The notes below the pieces were generated by a model. The model was not told the origin of the DNA. It ran no database searches and was given only the letters and a program-made list of their open reading frames with translations. The translations under genes were made by a program, and so were the position numbers. Positions 22,958 to 28,418 of a stretch of 28,418 bases of DNA are shown here, piece by piece. Source of the stretch: Parabacteroides sp. (GTDB taxonomy: Bacteria; Bacteroidota; Bacteroidia; Bacteroidales; Tannerellaceae); the NCBI GenBank assembly GCA_020026285.1, contig JAHHQS010000036.1, positions 1 through 28,418 of the forward strand, given 5' to 3'. Numbering within the stretch: position 1 is the first letter of the stretch; each line of letters opens with the position of its first letter.

Positions 22958-23670
22958 TCTGCAGGTTCGTTTAGCAAGTCCATGAATTCCATTGTCTTGG
23001 CTTCCATTTTGTTCACCACATTATCTACCTGTGAAACCAAATAGTTATAAGCGAACAAAGCAATAATACCAACAACCAATCCACCTACAGTTGTAACCAG
23101 CGCTTCATAAATACCACCAGACAATAATGAAACGTCTACATTTGTTCCTGCATTTGCCATATCAAAGAATGCACGAACCATACCTGTTACAGTTCCCAAG
23201 AAACCTAACATTGGAGCACCTGCTGCTGTTGTTGCAATAACCGGGAAACCTTTTTCCAATTTTGCAACTTCCAAGTTTCCAACATTCTCGATTGCAACCA
23301 TAACATCGTTCATAGGACGTCCCAAACGAGTGATACCTTTTTCAATCATTCGAGCTGAAGGAGTATTTGTTGTACGACACAAATTCAATGCCGAATCCAA
23401 TTTTCCTTCATGTATATAATCTTTTATACGATTCATAAAGTTTACATCTTCTTTACCAGCACGTCTGATAACCAATAAACGCTGAATAAAAATGTAAATA
23501 GCTAACAAGGATAACAGCAACAATACGACCATAATCCATCCACCTTTGAAAGCAAGATCAATAACATTAATTTCTGCTTCAGTAGGCATTGTTGTCTCTG
23601 CTACCTGAGTCAAATCAGGCATCTGATCAGCTGCTTTCGCAGCAGATTGTAATAAAAGTAATAGACTCAT
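22954..23670 (-). CDS. exbB: ExbB/TolQ/MotA-family proton channel protein
   Basis: A 238 aa inner-membrane protein forming the proton channel with ExbD. An exported-looking N-terminal segment (MSLLLLLQSAAKAADQMPDL) precedes three transmembrane helices: about 47-68 (GGWIMVVLLLLSLLAIYIFI), 150-175 and 185-208. The signature IATTAAGAPMLGFLGTVTGM (about 144-163) and GGIYEALVTTVGGLVVGIIA (about 185-204) are typical ExbB/TolQ pore motifs. It lies 22 bp after pdxJ in the operon. Confidence 0.94.
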   Translation of the reverse strand: MSLLLLLQSAAKAADQMPDLTQVAETTMPTEAEINVIDLAFKGGWIMVVLLLLSLLAIYIFIQRLLVIRRAGKEDVNFMNRIKDYIHEGKLDSALNLCRTTNTPSARMIEKGITRLGRPMNDVMVAIENVGNLEVAKLEKGFPVIATTAAGAPMLGFLGTVTGMVRAFFDMANAGTNVDVSLLSGGIYEALVTTVGGLVVGIIALFAYNYLVSQVDNVVNKMEAKTMEFMDLLNEPAD

Positions 23671-23692
23671 TTTTTTAGGTATTTATTAATAT

Positions 23693-24409
23693 TTATTTTT
23701 CTAAACAAGCTTTATATTGTTTGATTGTTTCTTCCAGACCTAGATACAAAGCATCACAAATCAATGCATGACCAATTGATACTTCGTCTAAAAAAGGAAT
23801 ATTCTGGCTGAAAAAAGCAAGATTCTCCAGACTCAAGTCATGACCAGCATTTACACCCAGACCTAAATTCTTTGCAAAGCGAGCAGCCTCCACAAAAGGA
23901 GCAATTGCTTTATCACGATCTTGCGGATAGAAAGTTGCGTATGGCTCAGTATAAAGTTCAACACGATCTGTACCTGTCTTTGCAGCCAATTCGATGTTAT
24001 CCAATTCTGTTCCTACAAATATAGAAGAACGAATGCCATTACTTGTAAACTGTTCTACTAAATCTGAAAGAAAATCAAAATTATTCTTCACATCCCATCC
24101 AGCATTCGAAGTAATTGCATCTGGAGCATCCGGAACCAACGTAACCTGAGTTGGTTTTACTTTCAAAACTAAATCGATGAATTTATCACAAGGATAACCT
24201 TCTATATTAAATTCCGTTCTGATTAATGGTTTTAATCCGTATACATCGCTGTAGCGGATATGACGTTCATCCGGACGTGGATGAACTGTGATACCTTGTG
24301 CCCCAAACTTTTCAGAATCCTGGGCAAATTTTAACACATCCGGCATATTGCCCCCACGGGCATTGCGAATTGTAGCTACTTTGTTAATGTTTACACTTAA
24401 ATTTGTCAT
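23693..24409 (-). CDS. pdxJ: Pyridoxine 5'-phosphate synthase
   Basis: A TIM-barrel enzyme of the DXP-dependent vitamin B6 route; it joins 1-deoxy-D-xylulose 5-phosphate with 3-amino-1-hydroxyacetone phosphate to form PNP. At 238 aa it is normal in length. Seen: [16 protein letters not shown] (4-19; the N-I-N-K form instead of N-I-D-H), [13 protein letters not shown] with the catalytic His (38-50), [17 protein letters not shown], and NAGHDLS near 190 with the C-terminal active-site His. It heads the exbB-exbD-tonB operon. The pathway product PLP is the cofactor whose lysine is missing in the TrpB at the left of this window; that link is by chemistry only. Confidence 0.96.
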   Translation of the reverse strand: MTNLSVNINKVATIRNARGGNMPDVLKFAQDSEKFGAQGITVHPRPDERHIRYSDVYGLKPLIRTEFNIEGYPCDKFIDLVLKVKPTQVTLVPDAPDAITSNAGWDVKNNFDFLSDLVEQFTSNGIRSSIFVGTELDNIELAAKTGTDRVELYTEPYATFYPQDRDKAIAPFVEAARFAKNLGLGVNAGHDLSLENLAFFSQNIPFLDEVSIGHALICDALYLGLEETIKQYKACLEK

Positions 24410-24437
24410 CGTATATCGTTAATTCTTTTTCTTTAAT

Positions 24438-24445
24438 TACTTTTG
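24438..24445 (+). promoter_or_regulatory. -7 element for the CBS protein-NAD kinase operon
   Basis: TACTTTTG on the plus strand matches TAnnTTTG. RNA would start near 24452, about 41 bases before the CBS-protein ATG. Confidence 0.55.
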
Positions 24446-24459
24446 CACCAAAGTATCTG

Positions 24460-24467
24460 CAAAATTA
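24460..24467 (-). promoter_or_regulatory. -7 element for the pdxJ operon
   Basis: TAATTTTG on the minus strand matches TAnnTTTG. RNA would start near 24453, about 44 bases before pdxJ. It faces the plus-strand element, and both starts fall in the same few bases, inside the inverted repeat TTTTGCA...TGCAAAA. Confidence 0.55.
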
Positions 24468-24492
24468 GCAGTTTTAGGAAAAAAACAGACAA

Positions 24493-25161
24493 ATGTTGGT
24501 GAAAGATTTCATAACAAAAGAAATCCCCGTGTTAAAAAGTTTTGATACGGGCGAATATGCCTTGTCTTTAATGGATGATTTCAAGGTAAAACATCTCCCT
24601 GTTGTTTCGAATGATTCTTTTTATTATTTAGGTCTCATTTCTGAAAAAGGACTTCTATCCGGTTCTGATATTTCTCAACATATTGGAAATTTTATTCAAA
24701 CGGAATCATTATCTGTTCGTCTAGATTCACATTTATTCGACACCTTATCAATAATAACTCAAAACGATTTAAGTTTGATTCCTGTTGTTTCTGAAAACAA
24801 GGAATATGAAGGCGTTGTTACACGAGAACTATTAACGAATGTTTTTGCAGATGTCTGTAACACGAATATCTCTGGAAGTATTATTACTTTAGAAGTTTCA
24901 CCGACAGACTATTCTGCCACAGATATCGCCAGAATAATTGAATCGAATAATGCTCATATTATTACCTGGCTTACACACATTGAAAAAGAAAACGGAAGAA
25001 TTATCGTAACACTCAAAATTGACAGAGAAGATGCATCTGCTGTCATTCGAAGTTTTGAGCGTTTTAATTATGCCATTCTTTCTCATTTTATGAAGGATGG
25101 AATAGTTGATGATATCTTTCAACAACGCATGAAAGAATTAATACATTATATGAATATATGA
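24493..25161 (+). CDS. CBS-domain pair protein
   Basis: A 222 aa cytoplasmic protein with two CBS motifs. The first (about 1-60) has MLVKDFITKEIPVLKSFDT and KVKHLPVVSNDSFYYLGLIS; the second (about 68-122) has SLSVRLDSHLFDTLSIITQNDLSLIPVVSEN and GVVTREL. Residues about 130-222 look like an ACT-type alpha/beta domain (SGSIITLEVSPTDYSATDIARIIESNNAHI). CBS pairs bind adenine nucleotides (AMP, ATP, SAM, NAD-type ligands) and regulate partners. Its stop overlaps the NAD kinase start by four bases (ATGA), strongly suggesting coupled synthesis and perhaps control of NAD kinase by adenylate status; the latter is inference. Confidence 0.9.
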   Translation: MLVKDFITKEIPVLKSFDTGEYALSLMDDFKVKHLPVVSNDSFYYLGLISEKGLLSGSDISQHIGNFIQTESLSVRLDSHLFDTLSIITQNDLSLIPVVSENKEYEGVVTRELLTNVFADVCNTNISGSIITLEVSPTDYSATDIARIIESNNAHIITWLTHIEKENGRIIVTLKIDREDASAVIRSFERFNYAILSHFMKDGIVDDIFQQRMKELIHYMNI

Positions 25162-26036
25162 AAGTAGGAATTTTCGGAAGTAAATATCAACAAGAAAAAC
25201 AAAGTATCATTCGTCGAGTATTTAATAAACTGAATGAACTAGAAGCTGAAGTTCATGTTGACTCTATCTTTTATGAATACCTATCAACAACATTCAATTT
25301 CAAACCAGAAGTTAATAGTTTATTGACAGGAGATTGTTTTGATCTTGATGTTGCCATCAGTATGGGAGGAGATGGAACGTTCTTAAGAACTGCAGCAAGA
25401 ATCAATCGCCAGAATATTCCTATTTTAGGTATAAATACCGGCAGATTGGGATTCTTGGCTGATGTTGGCAGTACAGAGATTGAAGATGCTTTGGAAGAAC
25501 TGTTCAAACATTATTATAGAGTTGAAGAAAGAAATTTACTTTGCCTGGAAACAGAAACAAAGGCTTATAAAGGCTATAATTATGCTTTAAACGAGATTGC
25601 TGTTCTTAAAAGAGATACGTCATCAATGATAACAATTCATACATCATTGAATGATGAATATTTAACCTCATATCAAGCTGACGGTTTAGTAATAGCAACG
25701 CCAACCGGTTCAACAGCCTATTCGATGAGTGTTAACGGACCCATCATTTTACCAAATGACAATAGTATAGTATTAAGTCCGGTAGCACCTCATTCATTAA
25801 ACGTCAGGCCATTAGTAATTCCTAATGATTATGAGATCAAGTTGGGAGTAGAAAGCAGGAACAAAACATTTCTTATATCCTTAGATGGAAGATCAGAAAT
25901 ATTTCCAGCGGGAATCCAACTAACAATCAGTAAAGCTGATTATACTACTAAAGTTATCAAAAGGTATAATCATACTTTTTACCAGACACTAAGAGAAAAA
26001 CTGATGTGGGGAGCTGATATCCGAATGAAAAAATAA
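25158..26036 (+). CDS. nadK: NAD kinase
   Basis: Phosphorylates NAD to NADP with ATP or polyphosphate in the cytoplasm. The 292 aa length is normal. The hallmark MGGDGT lies at residues 69-74 with catalytic Asp72, followed by GINTGRLGFLADV (about 95-107), the NAD-binding NEIAVLK, and PTGSTAYSMSVNGPI (about 182-196). It is translationally coupled to the upstream CBS-domain gene by an ATGA overlap. A hairpin terminator follows 27 bp after the stop. Confidence 0.96.
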   Translation: MKVGIFGSKYQQEKQSIIRRVFNKLNELEAEVHVDSIFYEYLSTTFNFKPEVNSLLTGDCFDLDVAISMGGDGTFLRTAARINRQNIPILGINTGRLGFLADVGSTEIEDALEELFKHYYRVEERNLLCLETETKAYKGYNYALNEIAVLKRDTSSMITIHTSLNDEYLTSYQADGLVIATPTGSTAYSMSVNGPIILPNDNSIVLSPVAPHSLNVRPLVIPNDYEIKLGVESRNKTFLISLDGRSEIFPAGIQLTISKADYTTKVIKRYNHTFYQTLREKLMWGADIRMKK

Positions 26037-26062
26037 AAACTTAGAATTGGATAAGAACAGAA

Positions 26063-26096
26063 AGGGAAGGATGTTTTATTAGTATCATCCTTCCCT
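26063..26096. terminator. Bidirectional terminator between nadK and mntP
   Basis: AGGGAAGGATG / CATCCTTCCCT, a perfect 11-bp stem with a 12-base loop, between convergent genes. Downstream T content is modest on the plus strand and better on the minus strand (TTTCTGTTCTT). Confidence 0.8.
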
Positions 26097-26106
26097 CCTT
26101 ATATAT

Positions 26107-26670
26107 TTATGCAAAGTATAAATCTTCCATTAAGATTTTTATACCTATCCCAATTAAAATCAAACCTCCTATGAGATCCAGCTTCGAACCTATTTTATTT
26201 CCTGCTACAACTCCTATATAAATACCTATTGCAGAAAATAAGAATGTAACTATTCCTACAATCCACAAAACTAAAGATACTGAAATACGAAGAACGGCTA
26301 AAGAAACACCAACTGCTAAAGCGTCAATACTGGTAGCAACCCCCAGACCACATAAGGTTTTTAATCTTAATGAATTTATTTTTTTCTCTTCTTCCTTATC
26401 CTTCATGCTCTCCAATATCATTCCTACACCCAGATACAGAAGTAAAAAGAAAGCTATCCAATGATCGAAAGCCTCAATCCATCTTAAAAAACCAAATCCT
26501 AATAAATAGCCTATTAAGGTAAACGAAGCCTGAAAAAAGGCCAGAATAAAAGCTATTTTAAATACAACTTTCAATAAGTATTTTCGAATAATCGCTCCAC
26601 ATGCAACCGAAACGGCCAAGCTATCCATAGATAATCCAATCGCTAACAATAGAATATCCAAACAAGACAT
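26107..26670 (-). CDS. mntP: Manganese efflux pump MntP-type
   Basis: A 187 aa inner-membrane protein of the MntP family (formerly DUF204) that exports Mn2+. Six hydrophobic helices form two repeats, each with the signature Asp: GLSMDSLAVSVACG (12-25) and ATSIDALAVGVSL (about 111-123). A charged cytoplasmic loop EDKEEEKK-like segment (ESMKDKEEEKKINSLRLK) separates the halves. The gene starts only about 22 bp after the terminator of the glycosyltransferase operon, leaving very little room for its own promoter. No Mn-sensing yybP-ykoY riboswitch can be seen in that short space. Confidence 0.92.
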   Translation of the reverse strand: MSCLDILLLAIGLSMDSLAVSVACGAIIRKYLLKVVFKIAFILAFFQASFTLIGYLLGFGFLRWIEAFDHWIAFFLLLYLGVGMILESMKDKEEEKKINSLRLKTLCGLGVATSIDALAVGVSLAVLRISVSLVLWIVGIVTFLFSAIGIYIGVVAGNKIGSKLDLIGGLILIGIGIKILMEDLYFA

Positions 26671-26692
26671 ATATCAAATTTTCTGTGAACAA

Positions 26693-26717
26693 AAAAGGCT
26701 GATTGGTTCAGCCTTTT
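26693..26717 (-). terminator. Terminator of the DUF4199-glycosyltransferase operon
   Basis: AAAAGGCTGA / TCAGCCTTTT, a perfect 10-bp stem with a TTGGT loop, followed on the minus strand by TTTTTTG. It lies 16 bases beyond the glycosyltransferase stop and directly before mntP. Confidence 0.88.
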
Positions 26718-26733
26718 CTTTGTATATTTTTTC

Positions 26734-27684
26734 TTAGATTTCCTCTGAGATCTTATAATTATTTCTGCTAGATGAATTTCGAGAGATTAATTCGCCAATG
26801 AATCCCGTCAAAAACATCTGTGTACCCAACATCATTCCAGTCAGAGCTATGTAAAAATAAGGAGAATCTGTCACTAATCTCATTGGTGCTCCAGACATTA
26901 ATGACACCATTTTAGCTCCAAGAACTACTACTAAAGAAATAAAACTTAAGAAAAACATAACACTTCCCCATAATCCGAAGAAATGCATTGGCTTCTTACC
27001 AAATTTAGAAGTAAACCATAATGTTATCAAGTCCAGATAGCCATTTACAAAACGATCCAAGCCAAATTTAGTAGTTCCATATTTACGAGCCTGGTGATGA
27101 ACCACCTTTTCTCCAATCTTATTAAATCCGGCAATTTTTGCCAAATAAGGTATATAACGATGCATATCGTTATAAATTTCTATATTCTTGACAACAATTT
27201 TCTTATAGGCTTTTAAACCACAATTAAAATCATGCAAGTTATGGATTCCTGAAAATTTACGGGCTGTTGCATTAAACAATTTAGTTGGAATAGTTTTAGA
27301 CAATGGATCATAACGTTTCTTTTTCCAACCTGAAACCAAATCATATCCATCAACTGTAATCATTCGATACAATTCTGGTATTTCATCCGGACTATCCTGC
27401 AAATCAGCATCCATCGTTATTACGACATCTCCTTCCGCTCTTTGAAAACCACAATGCAGACCTGGAGATTTTCCATAATTACGACGGAAACGAATACCTT
27501 TCACTACAGATGATTTCTTACTAAAGCCTTCTATGATTTCCCAGGAATTATCTGTACTTCCATCGTCTACAAATATTACTTCATACGTAAAGTTATTTTC
27601 CGCCATTACTCGCTCAATCCAGGCAAAAAGCTCTGGAAGGGATTCTGCTTCATTATATAACGGAATTACAACTGATATATCCAT
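26734..27684 (-). CDS. GT2 glycosyltransferase, polyprenyl-phosphate sugar type
   Basis: A 316 aa membrane-anchored family 2 glycosyltransferase. Residues 1-225 are the GT-A domain: VVIPLYNEAESLPEL (5-19), VDDGSTDNSW (39-48), the nucleotide/metal motif MDADLQDSPDE (91-101) and HHQARKYGTTKF. Two C-terminal helices (about 235-262 and 277-300) fit the DPM1/GtrB/ArnC-like group, which transfers sugars from UDP- or GDP-donors to undecaprenyl phosphate for envelope modification. Donor and final product are unknown. It follows the DUF4199 gene by 30 bp, and the two are co-transcribed. Confidence 0.9.
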   Translation of the reverse strand: MDISVVIPLYNEAESLPELFAWIERVMAENNFTYEVIFVDDGSTDNSWEIIEGFSKKSSVVKGIRFRRNYGKSPGLHCGFQRAEGDVVITMDADLQDSPDEIPELYRMITVDGYDLVSGWKKKRYDPLSKTIPTKLFNATARKFSGIHNLHDFNCGLKAYKKIVVKNIEIYNDMHRYIPYLAKIAGFNKIGEKVVHHQARKYGTTKFGLDRFVNGYLDLITLWFTSKFGKKPMHFFGLWGSVMFFLSFISLVVVLGAKMVSLMSGAPMRLVTDSPYFYIALTGMMLGTQMFLTGFIGELISRNSSSRNNYKISEEI

Positions 27685-27714
27685 ATTTTAAACGATTGAT
27701 TACTTATTTCAAAT

Positions 27715-28221
27715 TTATGAACGTTTTCTTGTTACCAAATAAGCTACAGGTATTGACAAAATAATACCATAAAAGACATTATTCAAGATACCTTGTAAAG
27801 CCATATTTATGGGTGAAATGTGCATATTCTTTATTGACTCCAAAACCTTCGGATCAACCTGAGCATCTTTTAATGCATTTACAGTCTGGGTAATAGAAGA
27901 TGTTATAAAGTCCTCTGGAGCCACAAATTTATAAAAGATATAATGCATCAAAGATACTATTATTGCCGCAAAGAAATAAATCAAGACTCCAAAACGCCAT
28001 ATATGAGAAAAACCAACTTCTCTGTTCCAATATTCATAATGCATTTTTGACATTCTATAGGCAATTACAGGAACAAACATTGATAATCCCCAATAAACTG
28101 GCATAACCAGAGGAAATTTGAATCCAATCATATAGAAAATGTATTTTATCACCCAAAACAATCCCATAAAGAGTCCAAAACTCATTGCAGACTGTATGAT
28201 TGTATTCCTCTGTACTTCCAT
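27715..28221 (-). CDS. DUF4199 family membrane protein
   Basis: A 168 aa protein with four hydrophobic helices (about 10-30, 36-54, 73-94 and 140-160), beginning MEVQRNTIIQSAMSFGLFMGLFWVIKYIFY. The layout and loops (HYIFYKFVAPEDFI...) resemble DUF4199, a family found mainly in Bacteroidetes and commonly next to a GT2 glycosyltransferase. No activity is known. A role as membrane partner of the glycosyltransferase is inferred from operon position only. Confidence 0.82.
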   Translation of the reverse strand: MEVQRNTIIQSAMSFGLFMGLFWVIKYIFYMIGFKFPLVMPVYWGLSMFVPVIAYRMSKMHYEYWNREVGFSHIWRFGVLIYFFAAIIVSLMHYIFYKFVAPEDFITSSITQTVNALKDAQVDPKVLESIKNMHISPINMALQGILNNVFYGIILSIPVAYLVTRKRS

Positions 28222-28250
28222 ATTTTCAACCTCTAATTTTTTTTGTACGA

Positions 28251-28281
28251 CAAAAATACTCTTTTAAGCTAACATTGCAAA
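28251..28281 (-). promoter_or_regulatory. Full Bacteroidetes-type promoter for the DUF4199-GT2 operon
   Basis: On the minus strand TTTG (28278-28281) lies exactly 19 bp before TATTTTTG (28251-28258), which fits the -33/-7 consensus. RNA would start near 28244 with a leader of about 22 bases. This is the best-formed promoter in the window. Confidence 0.72.
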
Positions 28282-28303
28282 AAACAGTTTAAATTTATTC
28301 AAA

Positions 28304-28343
28304 TAAAAAAGTCTCTTACAGCTTTTAAACCGTAAAAGACTTT
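28304..28343 (-). terminator. Terminator after tRNA-Lys
   Basis: On the minus strand, AAAGTCTTTTACGG pairs with CTGTAAGAGACTTT, with G-U pairs and a short A/T-rich loop, and is followed by TTTATTT. It starts 22 bases after the tRNA 3' end. Confidence 0.82.
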
Positions 28344-28364
28344 AATTGAACAATTCATAAACAG

Positions 28365-28418
28365 TGACCTCGGAGGGGCTCGAACCCTCGACCCAATGAT
28401 TAAGAGTCATTTGCTCTA
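28365..28418 (-). tRNA. tRNA-Lys (anticodon CTT), 5' part cut by the window edge
   Basis: Read on the minus strand: part of the D arm (TAGAGC), an anticodon stem AATGA/TCATT with loop CTCTTAA giving anticodon CTT (plus-strand 28402-28404), a T arm GAGGG-TTCGAGC-CCCTC, and the 3' acceptor strand CGAGGTC with discriminator A. CCA is not encoded (CTG follows). The 5' acceptor and most of the D arm lie beyond the window. Confidence 0.93.

Noticed and set aside
26671..26692. yybP-ykoY manganese riboswitch before mntP
   Set aside because: Only 22 bases separate mntP from the preceding terminator, far too short for that element.

Overview
The window looks like a stretch of chromosome from a gut-type Bacteroidales bacterium (Bacteroides/Phocaeicola/Prevotella-like). 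The reasons are AT-rich DNA, starts without Shine-Dalgarno sequences, several promoters fitting the Bacteroidetes -7 consensus TAnnTTTG, a TonB-dependent receptor with an N-terminal carboxypeptidase-regulatory-like domain, a Bacteroides-style rhamnose operon, and an exbB-exbD-tonB cluster headed by pdxJ. Family assignments come from recognising motifs in the translations; no database search was run.

Layout. (1) 1-2240: a perfect terminator-type hairpin, then trpB and a trpC-like gene, closed by a strong terminator. Only two of the seven tryptophan genes are here. The TrpB reads Ile at the position of the PLP-binding lysine, and the TrpC-like protein is altered at several active-site positions. 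This is the most unusual part of the window. (2) 2259-12288: an L-rhamnose locus. A leftward operon runs rhaB (kinase), rhaA (isomerase), rhaT (symporter), rhaD (aldolase), then two secreted GH78-type rhamnosidases. A divergent AraC-family activator gene sits across a short intergenic region holding two inverted repeats. Together these genes cut rhamnose from glycans, import it and convert it to DHAP and lactaldehyde. (3) 12517-14989: a tightly packed leftward group of nitroreductase, DUF2520 Rossmann protein, KdsC-type phosphatase and Maf, with two stem-loops beyond its end. (4) 15168-18867: a TonB-dependent receptor with its own terminator, two tiny membrane proteins (one only 59 aa), and an exported protein of unknown function.

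(5) 18950-20871: menA, and an EamA-family exporter, converging on a long hairpin terminator. (6) 20992-24409: the leftward operon pdxJ-exbB-exbD-tonB-DJ-1, the energising system for TonB receptors. A long imperfect hairpin lies between exbB and exbD. (7) 24493-26036: a CBS-domain protein translationally coupled to NAD kinase, divergent from pdxJ across a promoter region with two facing -7 elements. (8) 26107-28221: mntP, a polyprenyl-phosphate-type GT2 glycosyltransferase and a DUF4199 membrane protein. (9) The right edge cuts a tRNA-Lys(CTT) gene that has its own terminator.

Most of the window is ordinary core Bacteroidales gene content. The clearest candidates for something new are the trpB/trpC-like pair, then the regulatory architecture of the rha intergenic region and the exbB-exbD hairpin.
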